Shown one piece after another: positions 19,704-28,750 of a DNA stretch of 64,000 nt. Below the pieces are notes generated by a model. That model was not told where the DNA came from, ran no database searches, and saw only the letters and a list, made by a program, of their open reading frames with translations. Position numbers and translations under genes: made by a program. The DNA is taken from assembly GCF_018336155.1 (NCBI RefSeq), contig NZ_JAGYHF010000008.1, positions 62,001-126,000 on the forward strand, given 5' to 3'. This DNA is from Pseudomonas rustica (GTDB taxonomy: Bacteria; Pseudomonadota; Gammaproteobacteria; Pseudomonadales; Pseudomonadaceae). Within the stretch, counting starts at the first letter, position 1. Each line of letters starts with the position of its first letter.

Positions 19704-20375
19704 ATGATCATTTCACCGGCTGACTGGAAAGGCGTCCCCGCCCCTACCGCCACATTGCTTGAAGGGCGTTTTATTCGCCTCGAACGCCTCGACCCGGCGC
19801 GCCATGGCGAACAACTGTTCGCCGCCCTCGAAGGCCCCAGCGCCGACCCGAAACTCTGGGATTATTTGCCCTACGGCCCGTTCCCGGAACGCAGCGTTTT
19901 CGACGCCTGGCTTAACAACCATGCGGCCGCCAGCGACCCGTATTTCTTCGCGGTCATCGACCGTGCGAACAACCAGGTGCAAGGCATCCTCAGCCTGATG
20001 TCGATCGTCCCGGCGCAGGGCCGCATCGAAATCGGCCACGTCACCTTCGGCGCGCCAATGCAGCGTTCGCCGAAAAGTACCGAGGCGGTATATCTGCTGG
20101 CCAAACATTCCTTCGACCTCGGCTACCGCCGCCTCGAATGGAAATGCAACAACGGCAACGCCCGCTCCAAATACGCCGCCGAACGCCTGGGCTTCAGCTT
20201 CGAGGGCGTGTTCCGCCAGCACATGGTGGTCAAAGGCCAGAACCGCGACACCGCGTGGTACTCGATTGTTGATTCGGAATGGCCGGCGATCGGCGCCGGG
20301 TTCGAGCGTTGGTTGAGCGATGAAAACCAGACGCCGGATGGACAAGTGAAAGGCTTGGTTGAGTGCCGTAGCTGA
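19704..20375 (+). CDS. GNAT-family N-acetyltransferase (RimJ/RimL-like)
   Basis: A 223-aa protein of the Acetyltransf_3 (RimJ/RimL) subgroup. Marks are LEGRFIRLERLDPARHGEQL near residue 20, GRIEIGHVTFG near 108, TEAVYLLAKHSFD near 126, and YRRLEWKCNNGNARSKYAAERLGFSFEGVFRQH near 142-175, the strand-helix block that binds acetyl-CoA. It has an AGGAGAGG ribosome site and ends the operon; a REP hairpin with a T-rich flank follows directly. Substrate unknown. Confidence 0.88.
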   Translation: MIISPADWKGVPAPTATLLEGRFIRLERLDPARHGEQLFAALEGPSADPKLWDYLPYGPFPERSVFDAWLNNHAAASDPYFFAVIDRANNQVQGILSLMSIVPAQGRIEIGHVTFGAPMQRSPKSTEAVYLLAKHSFDLGYRRLEWKCNNGNARSKYAAERLGFSFEGVFRQHMVVKGQNRDTAWYSIVDSEWPAIGAGFERWLSDENQTPDGQVKGLVECRS

Positions 20376-20385
20376 GGCACTAAGC

Positions 20386-20453
20386 AAAAGATCGCAGCCT
20401 GCGGCAGCTCCTACATTGACCTGTGTAGGAGCTGCCGAAGGCTGCGATCTTTT
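20386..20453. repeat. inverted repeat of the aaaagatcgcagcc...ggcagctcctac family
   Basis: AAAAGATCGCAGCCTGCGGC onward is answered by GCCGAAGGCTGCGATCTTTT, giving a hairpin of about 28 bp with a short loop. It sits between convergent genes (the GNAT gene and the XRE gene) and may act as a bidirectional terminator. The same family recurs at 31546-31614 and 43733-43820. Confidence 0.85.
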
Positions 20454-20458
20454 GATCT

Positions 20459-20737
20459 TTAACCCACGTCCCTACGGATGCGCACCACGCTCATTTTCAT
20501 CCCGAAACAACGGAACACTGCATTCAACGACTTCATCGTCTGATTACCTTCACCGTGCTCGATATGAACTAATGTACGGACTGAAATTTTGCACATCCTT
20601 GCGAACTGGTTTTGATGCAACCCAGTCACTTCCACGCGTAAACGCCGAACGGCTTCACCGATTTCCAGTGTCCCCTCAGCGATTGCCCCTTGGATGCTTT
20701 CCATTAGCACCATTCGCTCAGCAACTGTCATTCCCAC
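20459..20737 (-). CDS. small XRE-family helix-turn-helix regulator
   Basis: A 92-aa DNA-binding protein with an N-terminal helical stretch and a Cro/C1-type helix-turn-helix at about residues 38-75 (QNQFARMCKISVRTLVHIE then GNQTMKSLNAVFRCFG). The start is a GTG with GGAGG 7 nt before it; an internal ATG two codons later is too far from that site. No toxin partner is adjacent, so a HipB-like antitoxin role is not supported. It is divergent from two autotransporters across 255 bp containing three copies of a palindrome, so it is a good candidate for binding them. Confidence 0.8.
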   Translation of the reverse strand: MGMTVAERMVLMESIQGAIAEGTLEIGEAVRRLRVEVTGLHQNQFARMCKISVRTLVHIEHGEGNQTMKSLNAVFRCFGMKMSVVRIRRDVG

Positions 20738-20816
20738 ATCATTACCTCCGCCTTTTTAACGCAGTAGGCTTCATAGCCATATTGGAGTAAGTCTGATGAA
20801 CTAATCAGCGCTCAAT

Positions 20817-20915
20817 CTGCAATGTATTGCGATTCAAAGGGCAAAGGCGCTAAGAAAACTGCAACAAAATGCAGATATTCCCCAGCTATTTCCATAAAGC
20901 TGCAAAACAATGCAG
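20817..20915. promoter_or_regulatory. three-copy operator array CTGCA-N6-TGCAG
   Basis: Palindromes at 20859-20874 (CTGCAACAAAATGCAG) and 20900-20915 (CTGCAAAACAATGCAG) are perfect in both 5-bp half-sites. A third at 20817-20832 (CTGCAATGTATTGCGA) keeps the left half and most of the right. Centre-to-centre spacing is 42 and 41 bp, about four DNA turns. They lie between the XRE gene and the first autotransporter. Confidence 0.65.
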
Positions 20916-20992
20916 ATCACCCACCGACATCATTCTGTAAAAACCCTTCGCTATACAGGACGGCCCGCTTATAACAAAAAGGCCTTCCGCCC

Positions 20993-23950
20993 ATGTCCTT
21001 CCCGCCGCAGCGTCTCTCCCTCGCCATCACTTTGCTGATTTCCGCCACGGCGGCCCACGGCAAAACCATTCAGATCGACACCGCCACCACCGCCGCGCAA
21101 ACCTTGGGCGGGAATGACACGTTGACGATTTCAGCGCCGGGCAGCATCTCCAATAGCGGCAAGACCGTCAGCCTGAAAGAAAAGACCAGCGGCGCCGGTG
21201 TGGTGATCGATAACGCCGGCAAAATTATTTCCACCGGTGGCCGCGCGATTGATAGCAGTGGCGACGAAAGCAAGGCGCGCGACTACGCGATCTATAACCG
21301 CAGCGGCGGGCAGATTCTTGGTGCCAACGACGCTTTGCGCATCGACAGCAATTTCGTCAGCGGCAGTCTGTTGATCGACAACAGTGGCGTGATTCGCTCT
21401 AGCACCGGCCAAGGTCTGGATCTCGATGCGCTGCGCAGCGAGGGGGTGAAAACCACCATCATCAATCGCGCGGGCGGGCTGATTCGTGGCGACGCCAGCG
21501 ACGGCATGAAGACCGGCGCCAACGCCACGATCACTAACTACGGCGAGATTTCTACCGGCGATTCGCACAACGCCGACGAGAAATTCGACGGCATCGATAT
21601 CGACTCGGCTGGCGGCGTCAGCGTGACCAACTACGGGGTGATTTCCGGTGGTCGTCACGGCATCACCACCGACCTAGGCGCGACACTGGTCAACTACGGC
21701 GAGATCACCGGGCGCAACGGCTCCGGGTTCGGTTCCGACGGTGACGGCACGGTGATCAACCACGGCACCATCACTGGCGCTTACTCCGGGTTGCAAGCGA
21801 ACGGTGACGGCGACGGCGTGGACATCGACAACATCGCCCACATCGAAAACTACGGCACCATTCAAGGCGTCGGCGCGGGCGGCGTGGACAAGGGTGGTTT
21901 CGCCAACGGCAGCGAAGGGATCGCGCTGGGTGGCGGCTATATTCTCAACGGCAAAGACGCACTGATCAGCGGCGCCGACAGCGCGATTCTGGTCGACGAC
22001 GGCAGCGGCAATTCAGGGCTGGCAGCGACCACGCTGGAGAACTTCGGCACCATTCAGGGCCTCAACGGTTTCGGCGTTAAATTCGTCGGCGAGTTCGATG
22101 ACAACGTGGTCAACGGCGGCACCATCAGCGGCAGCAACGGCCTGGCGCTGGATCTCGGTGGCGGCAACGACAGCCTGACCTTGCGCAACGGCAGCCGCTT
22201 TGTCGGCGTGGTCGATGGCGGCAGCGGTGATGACCAAGTGGTGATGGACGACGCCGCGGGCGGCAGCTTCGGCGACAGTCGCAACTTTGAATGGCTGGAA
22301 GTGAAACAAGGCGCGTGGACGCTGACCGGCAACGGCGATTTCAGCGACGGTGGCGCGGTGCGCAATGGCGCGACGTTGATCAACCAGGGCAGCATCGCTG
22401 GCGACCTCACCGTCGATGCGGGCGGTGTATATGCCGGCGGCGGATCGGTGGGCGGTCTCGACGTCAACGGTACCTTGCGCACCGACACCAGCCTCGGTCG
22501 CACAACCGTCGTGCATGATTTGAATATGGGCAGCGGCTCGACCCTCGCCTATGGTGTCAACGCCGACGGCAGCAGCGCCCCGGTGCAAGTCGGCGGCACC
22601 GCCAACCTTAACGGCGCGACGCTGGCGGTGAATCCCGGCCCCGGCACGTATCCGTGGCAAAGCCAGTACACCGTGCTGCAGGCCGGGCAAGTCAACGGCA
22701 CCTTCGGCAGCGTCACCAGCGACTACGCGTTCCTCACGCCGACCCTCGCCTACACGCCGACGCAGGTTGATCTGAGTTACAACCGCAACGACGTGGCGTT
22801 CAACGAGTTCGCCAGCACCGGCAACGGCCGCAACGTCGCCAACAGCATCGCTTCGATGGGCAGCAACAACGCGTTGTACAACGCGCTGCTGAATACCTCG
22901 CAAAGCACGGCGGGCGCCGCAATCGAACAACTCGCCGGTTCAAGCAACGCCAACCTGACCAGCGCCACCCTCGCCGCCAGCAGTCAGGTCGGCAACAGCA
23001 TGCTCTCGGCGATGCAACAAATCGGTGGCAGTCCGGGTCTGGCCGTTGGCCTCGATCAGCGCGATACACCGGTGCTGGCGGCGAACGGCGTGCCGTCCGA
23101 GGCGCGCAATCTGAATGACCCGAACGCCCGTGGCCGTCTGTGGCTGCAAGGCATCGGCGGCTACGGCAAGCTCGACGGCGAACATGGCAGCAGCGGTCTG
23201 GAACAACGCACCAAGGGCAGCGTGCTCGGCGCCGACTGGTCGTTGAACTCGGCGTGGCGCGTGGGTGTGCTCGGCGGTTATTCGAAAACCGATCTCGACG
23301 CCAGCGGTGTCGACGGCAACGTCGAGAGCTGGCACGCCGGCGTTTATGCGCTGCATCAGAATGGCCCGGTCTCGGTACGTCTCGGCGCGGCGTACAGCGG
23401 CCATCAGGGGGACAGCAAACGCACCGTCGCCTTCAACGGTTTCAGCGATCGCCCGAAAGGCGATTACGACGCCGACAGCCAGCAAGCCTTCGCCGAACTC
23501 GGCTATGCGATGGGCAGCGGCCGTCTCAGCGCCGAACCCTTCGCCAGCCTCGGCTACCAGCGCTACCACCGCGATAGCTATCAGGAAAAGGGTGGTGCCG
23601 CCGCGCTGCAAGTCGACAGCGAAACCCAGGACAACTTCAGCAGCACCTTCGGCTTGCGTCTGGCCCACCTGAATACGTTGGATAACGGTATGAGCCTGAC
23701 GCCGCGCATGACGGCTGGTTGGAAACATACCTATGGCGATGTGAGCAATTCGACGCGTCAGGCCTTCGTCACCGGTGGCACCGCGTTCAGTGTCGATGGC
23801 AGCTCGCTGGATCGTGACAGCCTGGTGTTGGAAGCGGGTCTGGATGTCGGCATCTCGGCGCGGCATACGCTGGGTGTCGGGTACAGCGGCGAGATCGGCA
23901 GCAACAGCCGCAATCACGGGCTGATCGGCCAATGGCAGATGAGTTTCTGA
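20993..23950 (+). CDS. autotransporter (type Va), full-length copy
   Basis: A 985-aa outer-membrane autotransporter. Residues 1-23 are a signal peptide (LSLAITLLISATAAHG). Residues about 25-600 form a beta-helix passenger with repeated N-Y-G-x-I and G-x-I-x-G-x-N-G turns and Gly/Asn/Asp richness. About 600-700 looks like a pre-barrel segment. Residues about 711-985 are the 12-strand beta-barrel, from GRLWLQGIGGYGKLDG to the C-terminal WQMSF with the terminal Phe needed for BAM assembly. No protease triad or RGD motif was seen, so adhesion is only a guess. A second autotransporter with a closely similar barrel follows 198 bp later. Confidence 0.9.
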   Translation: MSFPPQRLSLAITLLISATAAHGKTIQIDTATTAAQTLGGNDTLTISAPGSISNSGKTVSLKEKTSGAGVVIDNAGKIISTGGRAIDSSGDESKARDYAIYNRSGGQILGANDALRIDSNFVSGSLLIDNSGVIRSSTGQGLDLDALRSEGVKTTIINRAGGLIRGDASDGMKTGANATITNYGEISTGDSHNADEKFDGIDIDSAGGVSVTNYGVISGGRHGITTDLGATLVNYGEITGRNGSGFGSDGDGTVINHGTITGAYSGLQANGDGDGVDIDNIAHIENYGTIQGVGAGGVDKGGFANGSEGIALGGGYILNGKDALISGADSAILVDDGSGNSGLAATTLENFGTIQGLNGFGVKFVGEFDDNVVNGGTISGSNGLALDLGGGNDSLTLRNGSRFVGVVDGGSGDDQVVMDDAAGGSFGDSRNFEWLEVKQGAWTLTGNGDFSDGGAVRNGATLINQGSIAGDLTVDAGGVYAGGGSVGGLDVNGTLRTDTSLGRTTVVHDLNMGSGSTLAYGVNADGSSAPVQVGGTANLNGATLAVNPGPGTYPWQSQYTVLQAGQVNGTFGSVTSDYAFLTPTLAYTPTQVDLSYNRNDVAFNEFASTGNGRNVANSIASMGSNNALYNALLNTSQSTAGAAIEQLAGSSNANLTSATLAASSQVGNSMLSAMQQIGGSPGLAVGLDQRDTPVLAANGVPSEARNLNDPNARGRLWLQGIGGYGKLDGEHGSSGLEQRTKGSVLGADWSLNSAWRVGVLGGYSKTDLDASGVDGNVESWHAGVYALHQNGPVSVRLGAAYSGHQGDSKRTVAFNGFSDRPKGDYDADSQQAFAELGYAMGSGRLSAEPFASLGYQRYHRDSYQEKGGAAALQVDSETQDNFSSTFGLRLAHLNTLDNGMSLTPRMTAGWKHTYGDVSNSTRQAFVTGGTAFSVDGSSLDRDSLVLEAGLDVGISARHTLGVGYSGEIGSNSRNHGLIGQWQMSF

Positions 23951-24148
23951 GAGTGCCAGCGGGTTACATCTGTAAACATTGTAGGAAAACACGCCGGTAT
24001 GGCTGGGTAAAACCGGCCGTTTCCTCAGCCTCGGCGATTTTCCACAGAGAAAACTGAAGGAAGCCGCAAGCCTGTGGGAAGCAGCTGACATCGGCCCCAC
24101 AGGCCTTCAACTTAGAGTTTGGTCTCCAGTCAAAAGAGGCCTTACTTG

Positions 24149-26614
24149 ATGCCCGTTCAACACTTTTACCAACCGAAAAAACTGGCGCTGGCCATCACCC
24201 TCGCGGTGAGCTGCGCTCAATTCACACAGGCCGAAGAAGTGCCTGCCAACGTGCCAACCCCTGGCGCGCTGACGGCGCTACTCGACACCTTCATCAACGA
24301 TCCCGACACCCTTAAAACACCGATCGACAAGAAGGGTTATGCCGAGCCTTTTAGTGAGCGCGATGATCTGCTCATCGTCACCGGTAAAGGCAGCTTTGCA
24401 GGCACGGTGGATGGCGCCGGCGGTGTGAATGTCCTGCAACTTGATGCGGCCAAGGGTTCGCTGGGTGATACGCGAAACTTCCATGGCCTTGAGGTCAAAC
24501 AAGGTGTCTGGACTCGAGTCAAAAATACGCCCTCGGACTTCACCGCAGGGGTTGTGGTGCGCCCTGAAGCGACCTTCACCAATGAAGGTGCGATTGCTGG
24601 ACATGCCGTGGTCGAAGGCACGCTGATCAATAAAGGAGGGATCGAGGAAGGCGCTTTTGTAGCGGCCGGCGGTAACCTCAACAACCGAGGAATCATTGGC
24701 GGCGCCGTCCACGTCTATGAAAAGGGTCAATTCGCCGGTGAAGGCGCAACTGGCACATTGAATGTTCATGGACTGCTGAAGGTTAACCAGGCGCTCGGCG
24801 CAGCTTCCGTCAATGGCGATTTGAACCTGAAGCCCAGTGCGACATTGGCTTACGAGGTCAAAGCGAAAGGAGTTAGCAAGACCATCGTGGTCGCCGGGAC
24901 GGCCGATCTGGGTAATTCGACGTTGCAACTCACAACGGCGGGCGACTACCCGAAAAGCAGCCAGCACACGATTCTGACAGCGGGAAAAGTCGTCGGGGAA
25001 TTTGGCCGTATTGAAAACGATCTGGCGTTCATGACACCGACGCTGAAATACGACGAGAAACAGGTCGGGCTGACGTTTAGCCGAAATGAAAAGAAGGTTG
25101 AAAACGCCGCCTCATCGGAAAATGCTGGCGAAATTGGTAAACAAATCGATCAGATGCTTGATGCTTCCACCACTCCGGTCGCGCCGTCAGAAGTAGTGCC
25201 GGTGGTGGCTGAGACGACGGGAGCGCAGGTGGAAACGCCAGTGATGGAAACGGCGATTTCGGAGTCTTCTGCTCCAGCGATAGCGACGGTTTCTGAGGTG
25301 GTTACGGAGCCAGCGGACACTGCTGTTTCGGTTGTTTCTGGTGAGGCCGCCGCTTCAATCGGAACTGTCGTCTCCGCCGAGGCGGTTACTTCGGCTGTAA
25401 CGGCTGATCCCGTTGATACTTCCCCGACAGCTGAAACACCTGTTGCCGTTGCGGTTACCGTGCCAGCTGAAAATGCGGCCTCTGTCCTGGCTTCCGCGTC
25501 GGCCGCGACTCAAGCTGTTCCTGCGGCGCCTGCAACGACTGCACCAACCGCACCAACTGCAAGCGTCGTCCCGGCCAGTGTTCCTGCACCGATCGCACCT
25601 GCGAACCAAGCCCTCGTCGCCCTGCTCGGCAGTAACAGAAACACCGCTGCTTTGGCGCTCGATCAACTCGCCGCCGGCAGCAACGCCAACCTTGCCAAAG
25701 CCACACTAAGCGCCGTGTCACCGGTCAGCGACAGCATGCTGTCGGCCATGCGTCAGCTCGACACCGATGCAAGATCGGCTAAAGCAGGTGACGGCAACGG
25801 TCGAGTCTGGGTTCAGGCATTGGGCAATGGCGGCAAAATCGATCGCGACGCCGACAGCACCCTGAAACACTCCACCCAAGGTCTCGTTGCAGGTGCTGAC
25901 TGGCGTCTCGATGAGCAATGGCATGTCGGGATCATCGGCGGTAACTCGCAGACCAAACTCGATGCGCGCCATGCCGATGGCGATCTCGACAGCTGGCATG
26001 TCGGTGCCTACGCGGTGCGTCAGGACGGCCCGCTGGCACTGCGCCTTGGCGCCACTTATGCCAGTCACGACGGCAGCAGCAAACGTCGGGTGGCGTTCAA
26101 CGGTTTTAGCGATCGCCTAATAGGCAGCTACGACGCGAGCACCCAGCAAGCGTTTGCCGAACTGGGTTACGACTTCGGCCAAGGCGATTTCACACTCGAG
26201 CCCTTCGCCAATCTCGGTTACCAGCGCTACCAGCGTGACAGTTACAGCGAAAAAGGTGGCGACGCGGCGTTGAAGGTTCACGGTCAGTCGCAGAAAAACC
26301 TGAGCAGCACCTTTGGCCTTCGCGTGGCAAAAACCAACAACCTCGACAACGGCATGCAACTGACGCCACGTCTGAGTGCGGGTTGGAAACATACCTACGG
26401 CGAACTCGACATGCACACGCGCCAGGAGTTGCTTAACGGTGGCATCGGTTTCGAAATCGCTGGGGCGCAACTGGATCGCAACAGTTTGTCGCTGGATGCC
26501 GGCCTCGATCTGGCGCTATCAGCCAGTCATACGCTGGGCATGGGTATCACCGGCGACATCGCCTCCGACAGCCGCAACACCGGCGTGATGGGCCAATGGC
26601 GCATGGCGTTCTAA
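24149..26614 (+). CDS. autotransporter (type Va), paralogue with shortened passenger and Ala/Thr/Val/Pro linker
   Basis: An 821-aa autotransporter with a signal peptide (LALAITLAVSCAQFTQAEE), a short beta-helix stub at about residues 30-315, an extended Ala/Val/Thr/Pro/Glu linker at about 317-490, and a beta-barrel at about 550-821 ending WRMAF. The stub aligns only with the last part of the neighbour's passenger (shared GSLGDTRNFHGLEVKQGVWT versus GSFGDSRNFEWLEVKQGAWT), and the barrels match closely. The gene therefore looks like a duplicate that lost the N-terminal repeats and gained a linker. The start at 24149 follows AAAAGAGG. The 198-bp gap before it holds no obvious terminator, so it may be co-transcribed with the first copy. 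Confidence 0.87.
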   Translation: MPVQHFYQPKKLALAITLAVSCAQFTQAEEVPANVPTPGALTALLDTFINDPDTLKTPIDKKGYAEPFSERDDLLIVTGKGSFAGTVDGAGGVNVLQLDAAKGSLGDTRNFHGLEVKQGVWTRVKNTPSDFTAGVVVRPEATFTNEGAIAGHAVVEGTLINKGGIEEGAFVAAGGNLNNRGIIGGAVHVYEKGQFAGEGATGTLNVHGLLKVNQALGAASVNGDLNLKPSATLAYEVKAKGVSKTIVVAGTADLGNSTLQLTTAGDYPKSSQHTILTAGKVVGEFGRIENDLAFMTPTLKYDEKQVGLTFSRNEKKVENAASSENAGEIGKQIDQMLDASTTPVAPSEVVPVVAETTGAQVETPVMETAISESSAPAIATVSEVVTEPADTAVSVVSGEAAASIGTVVSAEAVTSAVTADPVDTSPTAETPVAVAVTVPAENAASVLASASAATQAVPAAPATTAPTAPTASVVPASVPAPIAPANQALVALLGSNRNTAALALDQLAAGSNANLAKATLSAVSPVSDSMLSAMRQLDTDARSAKAGDGNGRVWVQALGNGGKIDRDADSTLKHSTQGLVAGADWRLDEQWHVGIIGGNSQTKLDARHADGDLDSWHVGAYAVRQDGPLALRLGATYASHDGSSKRRVAFNGFSDRLIGSYDASTQQAFAELGYDFGQGDFTLEPFANLGYQRYQRDSYSEKGGDAALKVHGQSQKNLSSTFGLRVAKTNNLDNGMQLTPRLSAGWKHTYGELDMHTRQELLNGGIGFEIAGAQLDRNSLSLDAGLDLALSASHTLGMGITGDIASDSRNTGVMGQWRMAF

Positions 26615-26638
26615 CGATCTGATGGGCTGATGGGCTGT

Positions 26639-26728
26639 TGTGGGAGCGGGCTTGCTCGCGAAGAGGGAGTGTCAGTCGATATTTGCTTCGAATGACCCAC
26701 CGCTTTCGCGAGCAAGCCCGCTCCCACA
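26639..26728. repeat. paired inverted REP element (tgtgggagcgggcttgctcgcga type)
   Basis: Exact inverse arms TGTGGGAGCGGGCTTGCTCG and CGAGCAAGCCCGCTCCCACA around a centre of about 45 bp. This and the next element fill most of the 316-bp gene-free stretch 26615-26930 between the convergent second autotransporter and oadA genes. Confidence 0.87.
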
Positions 26729-26773
26729 CGGTTCTGCGGTACCCGCAAATGCAACTGACAACTGAAGATCCCC

Positions 26774-26863
26774 TGTAGGAGTGAGCCTGCTCGCGAAAGC
26801 GGTTTTTCAGTCAAATCTTCATCAACTGATCCACCGCCATCGCGAGCAGGCTCACTCCTACAA
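26774..26863. repeat. paired inverted REP element (tgtaggagtgagcctgctcgcga type)
   Basis: Exact inverse arms TGTAGGAGTGAGCCTGCTCG and CGAGCAGGCTCACTCCTACA. It lies 45 bp from a REP pair of a different arm type, and in each pair the two arms carry the same variant bases. Confidence 0.87.
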
Positions 26864-26873
26864 ATCACAGGCA

Positions 26874-26900
26874 AAAAAAGGGGAGCACATGCCCCCCCGA
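26874..26900 (-). terminator. probable terminator of the pyruvate carboxylase operon
   Basis: Read on the minus strand, a GGGGGGC-ATGT-GCTCCCC hairpin (one G-T pair) is followed by seven T. It lies about 30 nt beyond the oadA stop codon. The exact edges are uncertain by a base or two. Confidence 0.7.
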
Positions 26901-26930
26901 GGTTTAAAGCGTTGGATCGCGGCGGTTATT

Positions 26931-28739
26931 TCAGCCTTCGATCTCGATCAGGATTTCGCCCGGATTGACCCGATCACCCTTGGCCACATGAATCGCGGTG
27001 ACCTTGCCGGCAATCGCTGCCTGGACTTCGGTTTCCATCTTCATCGCTTCGGTGATCAGTACAGCCTGGCCAGCCTTGACGGTGTCGCCCTCCTTGACCA
27101 GTACATCAACGATGTTGCCCGGCATGGTCGTGCTGACGTGGCCCGGTGCCGAAGCTTGCTTGCGCTTGCTGCTGCCACCGCCGACGAATTCGTTGAGCGG
27201 TTCGAACACCACTTCTTCCGGCATGCCGTCGATGGACAGGTAGAAGTGACGTTTGCCTTCGGCTTTCACACCGACACCGGTGATGTCGACGCGGTAGGTT
27301 TCGCCGTGGACGTCGATGACGAACTCGGTCGGTACGCCTTCGCCGCCCGCCTTGGTCACACCGCCCGCTTCAGGAATCGGCAGCAACACTTCTGGCGTGA
27401 GGGTGCCGGCGGCACGTTCTTCGAGGAACTTGCGGCCGATGTCCGGGAACATGGCGAAGGTCAGCACGTCTTCTTCGGACTTGGCCAGTGCGCCGATGTC
27501 GGCACGCAGCTTGGTCATTTCCGGCTTGAGCAGATCGGCCGGACGCACGTCGATGACTTCTTCGCTGCCGATCGCCTGACGACGCAGCTTCTCGTTGACC
27601 ACGCCCGGCGCTTTACCGTAACCGCCTTGCAGGTAGAGCTTCACTTCGTTGGTGATGGTCTTGTAGCGCTCGCCGGCCAGCACGTTGAAAAACGCTTGGG
27701 TGCCGACGATCTGCGAAGTCGGTGTCACCAGCGGCGGGAAGCCGAGGTCTTCACGCACGCGCGGGATTTCCGCGAGGACTTCGCCCATGCGGTTGAGGGC
27801 GCCCTGCTCTTTCAACTGGTTCGCGAGGTTGGAGATCATCCCGCCCGGCACCTGGTTGACTTGTACGCGGGTGTCGACGGCGGTGAATTCGCTTTCAAAC
27901 TGGTGGTACTTCTTGCGCACGGCGTAGAAGTACAGACCGATCTCTTGCAGCAGTTCGAGGTTCAGGCCGGTGTCGAACTCGGTGCCTTTGAGCGCAGCGA
28001 CCATCGACTCGGTGCCAGGGTGGCTGGTGCCCGAGGCGAAGCTGGAGATCGCGGTGTCGATGTGGTCGGCGCCGTTTTCGATTGCCTTGAGCTGGCACAT
28101 CGTCGCCAGACCCGCCGTGTCGTGCGAGTGGATGAACACCGGCAGCGACTGCTCGGCTTTCAGTGCGCGAACCAGTTCGCCAGTGGCGTACGGGGTCAGC
28201 AGACCGGCCATGTCCTTGATCGCCACCGAGTCGCAACCCATGGCTTCCATTTGCTTGGCCTGGGTGACGAACGCGTCGATGGTGTGCACCGGGCTGGTGG
28301 TGTAAGCGATGGTGCCTTGGGCATGTTTGCCGGCTGCTTTCACCGCCTCAATGGCCACGCGCAGGTTACGCACGTCGTTCATCGCGTCGAAGATGCGGAA
28401 CACGTCGATGCCATTGACGGCAGCTTTGGCGACGAAGGCTTTGACCACGTCGTCGCTGTAGTGGCGGTAGCCCAGCAGGTTCTGCCCGCGCAGCAGCATT
28501 TGCAGACGGGTGTTAGGCAGCGCCGCGCGCAGTTGGCGCAGACGCTCCCACGGATCTTCTTTGAGGAAGCGTACGCAGGCGTCGAACGTCGCGCCGCCCC
28601 AGCATTCCAGCGACCAGTAGCCGACTTTGTCGAGCTTGTCGCAGATCGGCAGCATGTCTTCGGTGCGCATGCGGGTGGCGAGCAGCGATTGGTGAGCGTC
28701 GCGCAGGATGGTGTCAGTGACAAAGATCTTCTTGGACAT
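26931..28739 (-). CDS. oadA: pyruvate carboxylase subunit B (oxaloacetate decarboxylase alpha-type, biotinylated)
   Basis: The 602-aa carboxyltransferase and biotin-carrier subunit of the two-subunit pyruvate carboxylase, which makes oxaloacetate from pyruvate. Residues about 5-270 are the HMGL-like TIM barrel (FVTDTILRDAHQSLLATRMR; QMLLRGQNLLGYRHY; HSHDTAGLA metal ligands). Residues about 290-480 are the conserved carboxylase domain. The C-terminus is a biotinyl domain with EAMKMETEV, the biotin site being about Lys567. The start (MSKKIF) has AGGAATA upstream. The biotin carboxylase subunit gene lies 11 nt upstream on the same strand. No membrane beta or gamma subunits are present, so carboxylase rather than Na+-pumping decarboxylase is inferred. 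Confidence 0.93.
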   Translation of the reverse strand: MSKKIFVTDTILRDAHQSLLATRMRTEDMLPICDKLDKVGYWSLECWGGATFDACVRFLKEDPWERLRQLRAALPNTRLQMLLRGQNLLGYRHYSDDVVKAFVAKAAVNGIDVFRIFDAMNDVRNLRVAIEAVKAAGKHAQGTIAYTTSPVHTIDAFVTQAKQMEAMGCDSVAIKDMAGLLTPYATGELVRALKAEQSLPVFIHSHDTAGLATMCQLKAIENGADHIDTAISSFASGTSHPGTESMVAALKGTEFDTGLNLELLQEIGLYFYAVRKKYHQFESEFTAVDTRVQVNQVPGGMISNLANQLKEQGALNRMGEVLAEIPRVREDLGFPPLVTPTSQIVGTQAFFNVLAGERYKTITNEVKLYLQGGYGKAPGVVNEKLRRQAIGSEEVIDVRPADLLKPEMTKLRADIGALAKSEEDVLTFAMFPDIGRKFLEERAAGTLTPEVLLPIPEAGGVTKAGGEGVPTEFVIDVHGETYRVDITGVGVKAEGKRHFYLSIDGMPEEVVFEPLNEFVGGGSSKRKQASAPGHVSTTMPGNIVDVLVKEGDTVKAGQAVLITEAMKMETEVQAAIAGKVTAIHVAKGDRVNPGEILIEIEG

Positions 28740-28750
28740 TGTTGTATTCC

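Noticed and set aside
20459..20737. XRE protein as the antitoxin of a HipA-type pair
   Set aside because: No HipA-like kinase or other toxin gene lies on either side.
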